Positions 45,097 to 53,778 of a DNA stretch of 64,000 bases are shown piece after piece. The notes beneath the pieces are model-generated. The model was not told the origin of the DNA. It saw only the letters and a list, made by a program, of their open reading frames with translations, and made no database searches. Location: NCBI RefSeq assembly GCF_900100945.1, contig NZ_FNCG01000003.1, positions 558,001 to 622,000 on the forward strand, given 5' to 3'. The position numbers and the translations under genes were made by a program. Within the stretch, counting starts at the first letter, position 1. Each line of letters begins with the position of its first letter. Source of the stretch: Mucilaginibacter gossypii. Its GTDB lineage: Bacteria > Bacteroidota > Bacteroidia > Sphingobacteriales > Sphingobacteriaceae.

Positions 45097-46707
45097 TTAC
45101 TGAGCTTTGGCCAGCCAGAATGAAGCATTTAAATGAAATGACGAATGCGAGGTATATCCTGACGGAGCATCACCCGACCAACCATTAAACAGGTTATCGC
45201 CTGTATCACCTGTGCCGTCATCGGCGTCCGAGCTGTCGCCGATCCAAACAACACGGCCGCTTCCATAGGTTGCCAATAATGCCATAGCGTTGGCATTGCC
45301 ACCATTGGTAGCGCTGTTACGCCAGAATAAGCCCTGTACGGTTGAGTTGTTGGCCGGGAACAAGGTTGCTGTAGAACCATCGTAGAAAGCCATTTTTGAA
45401 GCAGTACCTGCCGCACCATTCAGCACTTTTTGCGCATCGGCATTGGAACCGGTATAAACGTTGGTTGACGGGCTTTCGTTGATATCAACATAATTTACAA
45501 AAAAGCCGAAAGGGTTGTTGTTATTGATGCCATTGTTGGTCATCAAGTCATTCCAAACCCTTGGCGAATCATAACCATCACCATCGCGGTCTGAAGGATT
45601 GTAGCCATTAGCATCAGTACCAGCAGTTGTGGCCGCGGTATGGTCTGCTATCATGAATAAACCACCACCATTAGCTACAAAGTTCATCAAAGCAGTTTTC
45701 TCGGCGGCAGTAAATAAGCGGTTAGGTTCGCAAACAACAAATACATCGTAATTGCTCAAATCCTGGGCTCCACCACCACCATAAGTGATTGCAGTACCTA
45801 CAGGTAACGATTCAACCAGTTCGCCGCGTTTTACCAATTCTACCGCCCATGCTGAAAGAGCGCCTTTCCAATAAGTTTCGGTAGTAGATGAAGTGATACC
45901 TGTGTATGAAGGAGTAGGAACGCGTTGTGCTTTGGTTTCGGTAGTGGTTCCGCCTGTGTAAATAGCAACCTGTTCAGTGCCATCGGCATCTATTTGCCAG
46001 TCGGCACTGCCCGCGTTTTCAAGGTGACTTGCATCAAACAGGAATTTTTTGCCTGTAAGTACAGTACCCCCGCCTGTACCGCCGCCGCCGTTATCATTAA
46101 CGGTGATATCATCAATATTGATACGGTTGGTGCCGCCAGATAATTTACGGATCTCTAAACGTACATTACCGGTTTGTGTAACAGTAAAAGTTGATATAGT
46201 AAGAGTTGTGGTAGTAGTAATTGCCGAACCGGATTGTGTCCAGGACGAACCTCCGTTAACAGAATAAAACAATCCCCATGTGCTTGGAGTATCGCCGCCG
46301 TAGGTAGCGCTTTTGATGGTAACCGTGCTGATGCCCGTGGTAACGTCAAACAGCATAGTAATTTTACCGGTGTTGCGGATCCGGGCACTCCATGAGCCCG
46401 CTTTTTGGTCGGCAGAGAGATTGCCGATCAGGGCATCATACATATTCCATGAATTGCCAGACAGGGTAACATTGTCGCCGCTCGATGAACCGGTTGGCGA
46501 TACATCATAAGCAGTTTTGGGACTGGTTGCGCCAACTTCAAAACCCTGTGTTAAGGATACAGCTAAGGTTTTAATTGTTTTTGTACTGGTTGCAGTTTGG
46601 TCGGCAGCTTTCAATGCAGGCATCTGGCCGTTTTTTTGACAGCTTGCCAACATGCCTGTAGCGGCAGCAGCCAATACCCACATACGTAGATTAGTAAGTT
46701 TTAGCAT
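45097..46707 (-). CDS. secreted lipoprotein, beta-sandwich plus GATase1-like domain
   Basis: 536 residues. The start is a lipoprotein signal with lipobox MLASC (Cys at about residue 23). Residues 50-205 look like a carbohydrate-binding or choice-of-anchor beta-sandwich (GSSWTQSGSAITTTTTLTISTFTV; RINIDDITVNDNGGG), followed by a Gly-rich linker. From about residue 215 (GKKFLFDASHLENAGSADWQID) to the end there is a GATase1/ThuA-like fold with YDVFVVCEPNRLFTAAEKTALMNFVANGGGLFMIADH and RVVWIGDSSDADDGTGDTGDN. It is anchored in a membrane and faces outwards. I do not know the substrate; the second part resembles proteins annotated as hydrolases in this phylum. Confidence 0.7.
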   Translation of the reverse strand: MLKLTNLRMWVLAAAATGMLASCQKNGQMPALKAADQTATSTKTIKTLAVSLTQGFEVGATSPKTAYDVSPTGSSSGDNVTLSGNSWNMYDALIGNLSADQKAGSWSARIRNTGKITMLFDVTTGISTVTIKSATYGGDTPSTWGLFYSVNGGSSWTQSGSAITTTTTLTISTFTVTQTGNVRLEIRKLSGGTNRINIDDITVNDNGGGGTGGGTVLTGKKFLFDASHLENAGSADWQIDADGTEQVAIYTGGTTTETKAQRVPTPSYTGITSSTTETYWKGALSAWAVELVKRGELVESLPVGTAITYGGGGAQDLSNYDVFVVCEPNRLFTAAEKTALMNFVANGGGLFMIADHTAATTAGTDANGYNPSDRDGDGYDSPRVWNDLMTNNGINNNNPFGFFVNYVDINESPSTNVYTGSNADAQKVLNGAAGTASKMAFYDGSTATLFPANNSTVQGLFWRNSATNGGNANAMALLATYGSGRVVWIGDSSDADDGTGDTGDNLFNGWSGDAPSGYTSHSSFHLNASFWLAKAQ

Positions 46708-46752
46708 AATGATTTTTCAGGTTTTAATGTATAAGTTAATAATGTTAAATTA

Positions 46753-46771
46753 TACGGTAAAACCGTACAAA
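46753..46771 (-). promoter_or_regulatory. palindrome inside the lipoprotein gene promoter (candidate operator)
   Basis: TACGGT-AAA-ACCGTA (46753-46767) is a perfect 6-bp palindrome with a 3-base spacer, directly next to TTTG (46771-46768 on the minus strand) and followed downstream by the AT-rich TATAATTT. A protein bound there would block the promoter of the gene at 46707. Confidence 0.4.
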
Positions 46772-46892
46772 GGTTAATTCGTAATCATTGCTATTTCATT
46801 AACTTATTGTTAAGTAAACCTATTGAAGCTTCTTACATTTATATAAGTGTTCCATTTTCAGAAGTGGAACGGCTAACATATGGCTCGAAAAT

Positions 46893-46924
46893 AAAAAAAG
46901 CGTCCAAAAAAGGTCGCTCTTTTA
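46893..46924 (-). terminator. terminator after the 161-aa membrane protein gene
   Basis: Stem AGCGTCC / GGTCGCT (one mismatch) with a 6-base A-loop; on the minus strand it is followed by a T-run. It lies 22 bp after the gene end at 46947. Confidence 0.7.
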
Positions 46925-46946
46925 ATACATTAAATTTGTTCAACTT

Positions 46947-47432
46947 TTACCTGGCAAAATAAGCTCCTATCCTTTTGGCAAAAGCTACGGTTAGTATGCC
47001 GATAAATATTTTCGCCCCTGCCGATATTACACTGCTTTGTTCATTAACATTGGCAAGCGTATACAAGTGGTATAAAAAATCGGGTATGGTGCCAACCAAC
47101 AATAACCCTCCTATTATTACCAGGGATATCTCGTAGATGACTTTGCGCTCTGCAAAAAGTTTCGCGTTTTCCTGATAGTCACTTTCGTTGGTGATCCAGC
47201 GGGTGATTTTTTTTGTACCGGCAATTAACAACACCGCTAATACGATCAGGAAAATAAAGTTTAAACCATTTACCAGCAAAAGGTTTCCCTGATCGGCAGG
47301 CTGCTGTTCGAGAGAGGAACCCGCATGGTTACTGATAAAGGTGATCAGGCCGGGAAGTTTAGAGATATCGGCCACCAGCAGGTATATGCCCAGTACTTTA
47401 ATGGCGACTTCATAAATGTCGGATTTTTTCAT
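46947..47432 (-). CDS. hypothetical membrane protein, 161 aa
   Basis: The protein has four hydrophobic segments: about 8-30 (AIKVLGIYLLVADISKLPGLITF), 50-72 (LLVNGLNFIFLIVLAVLLIAG), 95-118 (VIYEISLVIIGGLLLVGTIPDFL) and 135-155. The loops are short and polar, with a charged stretch NESDYQENAKLFAERK. I do not recognise the family. It is on its own, with a terminator after it and 89 bp before gpmA in the same direction. Confidence 0.6.
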   Translation of the reverse strand: MKKSDIYEVAIKVLGIYLLVADISKLPGLITFISNHAGSSLEQQPADQGNLLLVNGLNFIFLIVLAVLLIAGTKKITRWITNESDYQENAKLFAERKVIYEISLVIIGGLLLVGTIPDFLYHLYTLANVNEQSSVISAGAKIFIGILTVAFAKRIGAYFAR

Positions 47433-47521
47433 TCGTCTTAATTAGGGATTAATTGGTTTATGGCTTACAAGATAAACAATTGTGCTACATAAAAAAGAGA
47501 AATGAAGATCCGGAGGGTAAA

Positions 47522-48211
47522 TTATTCAAGGTAATAATGCCTGATCCTGTTTAAATCCCCATCAAGTTCATAAACCCAGGGGGTGGCGGTAGGGATTTCC
47601 AACGCAGTCACTTCCTCATCATTTAAATTATCTATATATTTTATAAGCGAACGCAGGCTGTTACCATGTGCCACTACAATGACCTTTTGATTGCGGCGCA
47701 AGGCCCTGACAATTCTTTCGTTCCAGAAAGGCAATACCCTGTCCATAGTTTCGCTCAGGTTTTCGGTCAGCGGGAGCTCACGCTCGGTCAGATCTTTGTA
47801 CCTAAGATCATGCCCCGGGTAGCGCGCATCATCTTTGGTTATAGCAGGCGGGTGTTCATTGGGGTCGCGCCGCCATTTTAATACCTGCTCTTCGCCGTAC
47901 CGGGCAATGGTTTCGTCTTTATTTAACCCTTGTAAGGCACCATAAAAGCGTTCGTTCAACCGCCATGATTTTTCAACGGGGATCCATAGGTGGTCGAGCT
48001 CCTCCAGTATGTAATGCAATGTTTTGATTGATCGCTTTAAATAGGATGTAAAGCCAATATCAAAATTATAGCCATTCTTATTAAGGATTTTTCCGGCGCG
48101 ATGAGCCTGTTCGTAACCTTTGTCTGACAGGTCGACATCTTCCCAGCCTGTAAATCTGTTTTCCTGGTTCCAGATACTCTCACCGTGGCGTATTAGTACT
48201 AATTTTTGCAT
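47522..48211 (-). CDS. gpmA: 2,3-bisphosphoglycerate-dependent phosphoglycerate mutase
   Basis: 229 residues, the usual length. The catalytic histidine is in [27 protein letters not shown] (about residues 5-30), with [40 protein letters not shown] and [16 protein letters not shown] supplying the other active-site residues. It interconverts 3- and 2-phosphoglycerate in glycolysis and gluconeogenesis. It is a single gene on the minus strand, divergent from the acetate transporter gene with a 104-bp gap that should hold promoters for both. Confidence 0.96.
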   Translation of the reverse strand: MQKLVLIRHGESIWNQENRFTGWEDVDLSDKGYEQAHRAGKILNKNGYNFDIGFTSYLKRSIKTLHYILEELDHLWIPVEKSWRLNERFYGALQGLNKDETIARYGEEQVLKWRRDPNEHPPAITKDDARYPGHDLRYKDLTERELPLTENLSETMDRVLPFWNERIVRALRRNQKVIVVAHGNSLRSLIKYIDNLNDEEVTALEIPTATPWVYELDGDLNRIRHYYLE

Positions 48212-48315
48212 AGGTACTTAGTTAACGCAAAAGTAGGTTAAGGGTTGTGAAAAACTTGCTTAATATTTATAAATCAATTAGCTTGCGGTACAAACCAAAT
48301 AAACTAAAACCTATT

Positions 48316-48906
48316 ATGATCCCTACTACACCAGTACCGGTGAAAGATGGCATTGCCAATCCCGCACCGCTTGGCCTTTGTGCTTTCGGAATGACTACTG
48401 TTTTGCTAAACATCCACAACGCCGGCTTTTTTGAAATGAACACCATGATTTTAGCCATGGGTATATTTTACGGTGGGCTTGCACAAGTTATCGCCGGTGT
48501 TATCGAAGCTAAAAAGAACAACACCTTCGGGCTGACAGCATTCACTTCGTACGGATTTTTCTGGCTTTCATTAGTGAGCCTGTTGGTAATGCCCAAGTTT
48601 GGCTGGGGAGCTGCGCCATCTGAAGGCGCCATGATCGCATACTTAAGCATCTGGGGTGTGTTTACCCTGCTGTTGTTTTTTGGAACATTGAGGCTTAACC
48701 GTGCGCTGCAATTTGTTTTTGCATCGTTAACTATATTATTTTTCCTGTTAGTGGCTGGTGATGTCACCGGCAATGCAGGCATTAAACACCTGGCTGGTTA
48801 TGAAGGTATTATTTGTGGGGCATCGGCTATCTACACCGGTATCGCTAATGTTTTGAATGAGATTTACGGAAAAACCGTTTTGCCGATTGGCCCGGTGAAG
48901 GTTTAA
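48316..48906 (+). CDS. satP: acetate uptake transporter, GPR1/FUN34/YaaH family
   Basis: 196 residues, six hydrophobic segments. The N-terminal [23 protein letters not shown] matches the family signature N-P-A-P-L-G-L, and the second signature [32 protein letters not shown] is complete. SatP-type proteins carry acetate and succinate across the inner membrane with protons. GTG at 48247 would add 23 residues; ATG at 48316 begins directly before the conserved region and is chosen. It precedes an SRPBCC gene by 23 bp. Confidence 0.92.
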   Translation: MIPTTPVPVKDGIANPAPLGLCAFGMTTVLLNIHNAGFFEMNTMILAMGIFYGGLAQVIAGVIEAKKNNTFGLTAFTSYGFFWLSLVSLLVMPKFGWGAAPSEGAMIAYLSIWGVFTLLLFFGTLRLNRALQFVFASLTILFFLLVAGDVTGNAGIKHLAGYEGIICGASAIYTGIANVLNEIYGKTVLPIGPVKV

Positions 48907-48929
48907 ATTATTTGAGCTAAATTGCGCGG

Positions 48930-49313
48930 GTGAAAGATTATAAAAAATATTACAGCATACCGGCCACTCCCGAAGAGATTTACATGGCCATCACCAACCC
49001 GGTTACCATTGAATTGTGGACTGGCGAAGTCGCCGAAATGTCGACAGAGCCCGGTACGGAATTTTCTATGTGGGATGGTAGTATCGTAGGTAAAAACATC
49101 GAATTTGAACCCAATAAAAAGGTGGTTCAGCAATGGTATTTTGAAGGACAAAGCGATAATTCTATCGTTACCATCAAATTACATGCTGATAAGCAAGGCA
49201 CTTCGGCCGAGTTAAGGCACACTAACATTCCCGATGATGATTATAATGATATTGTTGACGGTTGGAACGAGAGTTACTTTGGCGGCCTGATCGACTTTTT
49301 TGAGGGAGCTTAA
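48930..49313 (+). CDS. SRPBCC / AHSA1-like protein, GTG start
   Basis: 127 residues with the AHSA1 pattern: KKYYSIPATPEEIYMAITNPVTIELWTGE, then FSMWDGSIVGKNIEFEPNKKVVQQWYFE and STVTIK-type strands, ending in a helical tail WNESYFGGLIDFFEG. The family folds around a hydrophobic cavity and includes Aha1-like proteins and some toxin-related proteins; the ligand is unknown. The start is GTG at 48930, as no ATG comes before the conserved block. It lies 23 bp after the acetate transporter gene, with a TAAATTGC box in the gap that could be a weak promoter. Confidence 0.8.
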   Translation: MKDYKKYYSIPATPEEIYMAITNPVTIELWTGEVAEMSTEPGTEFSMWDGSIVGKNIEFEPNKKVVQQWYFEGQSDNSIVTIKLHADKQGTSAELRHTNIPDDDYNDIVDGWNESYFGGLIDFFEGA

Positions 49314-49371
49314 CACGTCGGGTATTCAACATCACCTCTTTAATAAAACAAAACATTTATAATTTATACGC

Positions 49372-50148
49372 ATGAAACAAGGTCTTTTAATTGATATGGA
49401 TGGTGTAATTTACAGCGGCGAAGAACTGATACAGGGCGCTGATAAATTCATCAAACACCTTATTGATAATGATATACCATTTGCTTTTATGACCAACAAC
49501 AGCCAGCGCACCAGCCTGGAGGTAGTACGGAAACTTAAAAGATTGGGAATAACTGTAGAAACAAAACATATTTATACAAGCGCCATGGCTACCGGGAAAT
49601 TCCTGGGCGATCAAAGCCCCAATGGTACCGCTTTTGTGCTGGGTGAGGGTGGTTTGTTGAGCAGTTTGCACGAAAACGGGATCACACTTGTTGATTCCGA
49701 CCCGGAATTTGTTGTTTTAGGCGAAGGCCGCAACTTTACATTGGAAATGGTGCAGCGTGCGGTCGACATGATCCTGGCAGGCGCCAAGTTTATAACCACA
49801 AACAGGGACCCATCTCCTAAAAAACCGGGCTGGAACAATTTAGGTATCGCAGCTACAACAGCCATGATAGAGGAAGCTACCGGCCGCAAAGCTTTTGTAA
49901 CCGGCAAACCAAGCCCGGTAATGATGCGCTCGGCAAGAAAATTCCTTGGGCTTGAAACGGCCGAAACGACTGTTATTGGCGATACTATGGAAACTGATAT
50001 TCAGGGAGGTGTACAAATGGGCTATAAAACTATCCTTGTACTATCAGGCATTTCCAGCAAAGATCAATTGAGCCATTATGCCTTTAAACCTGATATGATA
50101 GCAAGCTCGGTTGATAAAATAGTTTTTCCGCTTAAATGGTGGTCATAA
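49372..50148 (+). CDS. HAD-IIA family sugar phosphatase (NagD-like)
   Basis: 258 residues. HAD motifs in order are: I in LLIDMDGVIYSGEE (D-x-D), II in FAFMTNNSQRTSLEV, III with Lys in GKPSPVMMRSARKF, and IV in TTVIGDTMETDIQGGVQMGYKT. The C2-type cap lies between II and III (about residues 80-185), as in NagD and phosphoglycolate phosphatase-like members. It removes phosphate from small sugar phosphates or nucleotides in the cytoplasm. A strong terminator follows. It stands alone. Confidence 0.92.
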   Translation: MKQGLLIDMDGVIYSGEELIQGADKFIKHLIDNDIPFAFMTNNSQRTSLEVVRKLKRLGITVETKHIYTSAMATGKFLGDQSPNGTAFVLGEGGLLSSLHENGITLVDSDPEFVVLGEGRNFTLEMVQRAVDMILAGAKFITTNRDPSPKKPGWNNLGIAATTAMIEEATGRKAFVTGKPSPVMMRSARKFLGLETAETTVIGDTMETDIQGGVQMGYKTILVLSGISSKDQLSHYAFKPDMIASSVDKIVFPLKWWS

Positions 50149-50170
50149 GATAATTCTGCAAGCCTGTTTA

Positions 50171-50207
50171 AAAGCGGACGATCATTTTTACTGGTCGTCC
50201 GTTTTTT
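50171..50207 (+). terminator. rho-independent terminator after HAD phosphatase gene
   Basis: 10-bp stem GCGGACGATC / GGTCGTCCGT with two wobble or near pairs, loop of nine, followed by TTTTTTG. It lies 26 bp after the gene. Confidence 0.8.
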
Positions 50208-50258
50208 GTTTTTGACTACATGAGTAAATTAAATCATTTGGAGTTTTGCAACAAGTTA

Positions 50259-50615
50259 TTAAGCCATAACCCTTGTCAAAACATCCACCAGTTCCTGAAT
50301 TTCGAAAGGCTTGCCAATATAGGCATCTGCTTCTCCAATTGCTGCTTTTTGTTTAATTGCAGGGTTGGCAGAAATCAACACAACAGGAATTTCCCGGGTT
50401 ACGGGCTTCGATTTAAATAAAATACAAATTATATGGCCGCTAATAATCGGCAGGTTTTCATCAAGTAAAAAACAATCAGGCTGTAAGGCCACCATTTCTT
50501 CCAAAGTGGTGAAAGCCTTAAATCCAGACACCCGAAAACCCTCATTTTCGAGCAGCAGCGTGGTAGATTCAAGGATATCAGGTTCGTCTTCTATTAATAC
50601 AATGTGTTTGCTCAT
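50259..50615 (-). CDS. single-domain response regulator (receiver only)
   Basis: 118 residues holding one receiver domain: acidic pair in IVLIEDEPDIL, the phospho-acceptor Asp in CFLLDENLPIISG (about residue 55), Ser/Thr and Lys in VVLISANPA and AYIGKPFE. There is no output domain, so it may take part in a phosphorelay, in chemotaxis-like control or in two-component sensing without DNA binding. The partner histidine kinase is not nearby. It is divergent from the serine hydrolase gene at 50742. Confidence 0.92.
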   Translation of the reverse strand: MSKHIVLIEDEPDILESTTLLLENEGFRVSGFKAFTTLEEMVALQPDCFLLDENLPIISGHIICILFKSKPVTREIPVVLISANPAIKQKAAIGEADAYIGKPFEIQELVDVLTRVMA

Positions 50616-50741
50616 AAATTATCCTTCTTCTACGAAAGTACTCCCCTAGTAGTTGGGTGGCCGCGAAAGTATGATAAAATCTGTAACCATCTAGTTAATG
50701 CTTGCGTCTCAATAAAAACACACATCATACTTTACCTAACA

Positions 50742-51896
50742 GTGAAAAATCACATACAATACTTATACCATAAATACACTGAGTTATTTATTCTCATCTG
50801 CTTAATTTCATTTGGGTTCTGCGGTATTTCAGAAGCCCAAATAGTAACTCCGGCAGGAAAACTTATCAGCAATGCCATGATAGACACATTTCTGCAAAAA
50901 CAGATCGACTCATTGCAGCTTCCCGGATTATCAATAGCATTTATCAGTAAAGGCAAAATCGTTTATCACCGTGCTTTAGGAGTAACAGATATTAAAACAA
51001 AAACCCCAATAGACGAACAGTCGATTTTTGAAGCGGCTTCGCTCTCCAAGCCTGTATTTACCTATTGGGTTATGAAATTGGTTGACCGGGGCATATTAAA
51101 TATGGATACCCCTTTGTATAAATATCTTCCCTATCCTGATATTGCACAGGATGAGAGATATAAGCTAATCACCGCCCGGATGGTGCTTTCTCACCAATCC
51201 GGTTTTCCAAACTGGCGTTTCTTCACTGCCGATTCCTCTTTACACGTGAAACAAGGTGACCTTTATTTGAATTTTAAGCCAGGTACAGCATTCAATTATT
51301 CGGGCGAGGGGTTTCTTTACCTGGGCAAAGTGGTAGCGCATTTGCTTAACTGTTCATTGCAAAATATGGAGCCACTGTTTGAACGTGAAGTTGCTATCCC
51401 ACTACACATGCCCCATAGTTCATACACTGCCAATCCCTATATTTTGAAACATAAGGTCAGAGGACATCACGATGGGCACATAGATCCTGCTAACGGATTA
51501 AACTGGCCTATAATTCCATCCATCAGCATTGATTCAAACACTTTCAATCCTGCAGCTTCCCTGCACACCAACGCTTTAGATTATGCCGCATTCCTCATAG
51601 CCCTGATGAATGACCAAGGACTAAGTACCAATAGTATCCATGAAATGTTCCGGCAGCAATTAACCGTGCCCCTTCCCGAAGATTTCCGCAAAGCAGGCTA
51701 TTCAGCCTGGGGATTGGGCATAGCAATAGCGCAAATTCCATCAGGTGCAATTTACTTACACTCAGGCAATAATGGCAATTTTCAATCAGCTTTCATGATG
51801 GATAAGGCCCGGCAGTCCGGCTATGTATTTTTTACCAATTGCGATCACGGGAACACTTTTAATGAGAAACTGGAGGCTTTCCTTTCGCTTAAATAG
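50742..51896 (+). CDS. secreted serine hydrolase, class C beta-lactamase-like (GTG start)
   Basis: 384 residues. A signal peptide (KNHIQYLYHKYTELFILICLISFGFCGISEAQ) follows a GTG start at 50742. An earlier start at 50604 would overlap the divergent response regulator gene and push the signal sequence inwards, so GTG is preferred. The motifs are S-x-x-K in EAASLSKPVF (about residue 75), Y-S-G in FNYSGEGFLYLG and H-S-G in YLHSGNNGNF in place of KTG. This is the pattern of class C beta-lactamases, esterases and D-alanyl-D-alanine peptidases. It acts in the periplasm on an unknown ester or peptidoglycan substrate. Confidence 0.85.
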   Translation: MKNHIQYLYHKYTELFILICLISFGFCGISEAQIVTPAGKLISNAMIDTFLQKQIDSLQLPGLSIAFISKGKIVYHRALGVTDIKTKTPIDEQSIFEAASLSKPVFTYWVMKLVDRGILNMDTPLYKYLPYPDIAQDERYKLITARMVLSHQSGFPNWRFFTADSSLHVKQGDLYLNFKPGTAFNYSGEGFLYLGKVVAHLLNCSLQNMEPLFEREVAIPLHMPHSSYTANPYILKHKVRGHHDGHIDPANGLNWPIIPSISIDSNTFNPAASLHTNALDYAAFLIALMNDQGLSTNSIHEMFRQQLTVPLPEDFRKAGYSAWGLGIAIAQIPSGAIYLHSGNNGNFQSAFMMDKARQSGYVFFTNCDHGNTFNEKLEAFLSLK

Positions 51897-51914
51897 GTTT
51901 ACTATATTTGCTGC

Positions 51915-52337
51915 ATGGATACACCACTCCAACTTTCCACTTTTGAATCTGAGTTTCGCGTACGCCCCGATGATATCGACATGTTTCAGCACGTACATAA
52001 CAGCAAATATTTTGATTATGTACTGGCTGCGCGTTACGAACAGATGGAGCGTTGCTATGGAATGGCGATGGAAAAATTTATGGAACGCGGCTTCGGCTGG
52101 GTGGTACGTACCGCCCATGTGGATTATAAACGTGCTTTAACCATGGGCGATTACTTTATTGTGAAAACCGGTATTGAAAGTATTGACGACAAAGGCTGCC
52201 GTGTAAAGTTTATCATCACCAATAAAGCCACTAAAAAGATCTGCTGCGATGGTTGGTTTGATTATGTGATGATTGACATGGCTACCGGACGCGGTGCAAA
52301 GATCCCTCAGGATGTAATTGATCAGTACCTGATCTGA
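51915..52337 (+). CDS. acyl-CoA thioesterase, hotdog fold (4HBT/YbgC-like)
   Basis: 140 residues, one hotdog domain. The first helix-strand pattern FRVRPDDIDMFQHVHNSKYFDYVLAARYEQM carries the conserved D-x-x-x-H-x-N (Asp and His/Asn) active-site region of the 4-hydroxybenzoyl-CoA thioesterase group. It then has VVRTAHVDYKRALTMGDYFIVKTG. It hydrolyses acyl-CoA esters in the cytoplasm. It follows the serine hydrolase by 18 bp and is convergent with xerD, which ends 3 bp away. Confidence 0.9.
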   Translation: MDTPLQLSTFESEFRVRPDDIDMFQHVHNSKYFDYVLAARYEQMERCYGMAMEKFMERGFGWVVRTAHVDYKRALTMGDYFIVKTGIESIDDKGCRVKFIITNKATKKICCDGWFDYVMIDMATGRGAKIPQDVIDQYLI

Positions 52338-52339
52338 CC

Positions 52340-53239
52340 TTAACTGCGCGGATGGAATTGGCTGATGGTGCTTTTTAAATACTCCCTGTCTAAATGGGTA
52401 TAGATCTCTGTTGTGGTGATGCTTTCATGTCCCAGCATCTCCTGTACTGCCCGTAAATCGGCGCCACCTTCAACCAGGTGTGTGGCAAAGGAATGCCGAA
52501 AGGTATGTGGACTTATCTTTTTCTTCAATCCGATGATTTCAGCCAACCCTTTGATGGTTAAAAAAATAATCTGCCGGCTTAACCTTGTGCCGCGCCTGTT
52601 CAGGAAAACATAATCCTCCTCACCTCTTTTTATTGGGTTATGTACCCTTACATTTTCTATCCAGATCTTCAGCGCTTTTATAGCTTCGCTGCCTATAGGC
52701 ACTAATCGCTCTTTGTTGCCTTTACCGGTTACCTTTATAAATTCAATGTCAAGGTACAGGTTAGACAGTTTCAGTTCGGTAAGCTCGGATACACGCAGGC
52801 CTGATCCGTACAGGGTTTCCAGGATGGCTTTGTTACGCATGCCTTCAGGTTTGGAAAGGTCTAAGGCAGCTATAATTTTGTTGATCTCTTCATAGCTCAA
52901 TGTATCCGGCAGTTTACGCCTGATCTTGGGCGATTCGAGCAGTTCTGACGGATCTGATTTAATGATATCCTCCATCAGCAGGTATTTAAAAAACGCTTTG
53001 ATCCCCGAGAGGATCCTGGCTTGAGATGACGGGATCACCCCCAGTTCATTTATCCAGTTAATGAACCCGCGTAAATCAGTTAAAGTAATTAATTCTGGCT
53101 TTAATTTAGCTGTCTGTGAATCTGAATATTGATATAACTTTTCTATATCTCTGCTGTAAGCTTCGATGGAGTTGTCGGATAGCGACTTCTCTAATTTTAA
53201 ATATGCCTGGAAACCTTTTATCGCCGAACGCCAATCCAA
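52340..53239 (-). CDS. xerD: tyrosine recombinase XerD
   Basis: 299 residues in two parts: the N-terminal core-binding helical domain (about 1-90, with LKLEKSLSDNSIEAYSRDIEKLYQY) and the catalytic domain with the tyrosine-recombinase residues Arg (YGSGLRVSEL), Lys (VTGKGNKERLVPI), His-x-x-Arg (HTFRHSFATHLVEGG), His/Trp (LGHESITTTEIYTH) and the nucleophile Tyr in EIYTH. It resolves chromosome dimers together with XerC at dif during division. It lies alone, divergent from aroQ by 40 bp. No integron or phage context is present. Confidence 0.95.
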   Translation of the reverse strand: MDWRSAIKGFQAYLKLEKSLSDNSIEAYSRDIEKLYQYSDSQTAKLKPELITLTDLRGFINWINELGVIPSSQARILSGIKAFFKYLLMEDIIKSDPSELLESPKIRRKLPDTLSYEEINKIIAALDLSKPEGMRNKAILETLYGSGLRVSELTELKLSNLYLDIEFIKVTGKGNKERLVPIGSEAIKALKIWIENVRVHNPIKRGEEDYVFLNRRGTRLSRQIIFLTIKGLAEIIGLKKKISPHTFRHSFATHLVEGGADLRAVQEMLGHESITTTEIYTHLDREYLKSTISQFHPRS

Positions 53240-53279
53240 TTGATTTTAGTTTTGATGATTTATAGCTAAGTTTGAACTA

Positions 53280-53699
53280 ATGAAGATACAAATTATAAAC
53301 GGTCCCAATTTGAACCTGTTAGGCGTTCGCGAAAAATCAATTTATGGCGATGCCAGTTTTGAAACCTACCTTGAAACTTTGCGCCAACGCTATGCAAACA
53401 TCACCATTGATTATTATCAAAGCAACATTGAGGGCGAAATTATAAATAAACTGCATGAAATTGGGTTTAGTTACGATGGTATTGTGATGAATGCCGGGGC
53501 GTATACCCACACTTCTATTGCCATTGCCGATGCTATTGCTGCAATAAACACACCGGTTATAGAGGTGCATATCTCCAACGTACACAAGCGCGAGGAGTTC
53601 AGGCATAAATCAATGATAGCGGCCAGTTGTCGTGGCGTAATTGCAGGTTTCGGGATGGATAGCTATCGCCTGGCCATTGAAAATCTGTCGTTTAAATAA
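53280..53699 (+). CDS. aroQ: type II 3-dehydroquinate dehydratase
   Basis: 139 residues, standard length. The start IIINGPNLNLLGVREKSIYG (active-site Asn, Arg and Tyr), the middle segment DGIVMNAGAYTHTSIAIADAI and the end EVHISNVHKREEFRHKSMIAASCRGVIAGFG are all family signatures. It removes water from 3-dehydroquinate to make 3-dehydroshikimate, third step of the shikimate pathway. It begins divergently from xerD and precedes the MscS-like gene by 80 bp; a weak inverted repeat (AACGCTTTT / AAAAGCGTT, 53727-53749) stands in that gap. Confidence 0.97.
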   Translation: MKIQIINGPNLNLLGVREKSIYGDASFETYLETLRQRYANITIDYYQSNIEGEIINKLHEIGFSYDGIVMNAGAYTHTSIAIADAIAAINTPVIEVHISNVHKREEFRHKSMIAASCRGVIAGFGMDSYRLAIENLSFK

Positions 53700-53778
53700 T
53701 ATTAAAATATTTTTTCGTTTTGATAAAACGCTTTTGGTGTAAAAGCGTTAAAACATTGCTTTCAGCTTATTGTTCCAG

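Noticed and set aside
50604..50741. N-terminal extension of the class-C-like serine hydrolase to ATG 50604
   Set aside because: It would overlap the divergent response regulator start and bury a clean signal peptide; GTG at 50742 fits better.
52340..53239. Mobile-element integrase
   Set aside because: Length, the complete catalytic residue set and housekeeping neighbours match XerD; there are no attachment sites or phage genes.
53727..53749. Terminator for aroQ
   Set aside because: There is an inverted repeat AACGCTTTT/AAAAGCGTT, but no T-run follows on the plus strand, so it is noted only in the aroQ entry.
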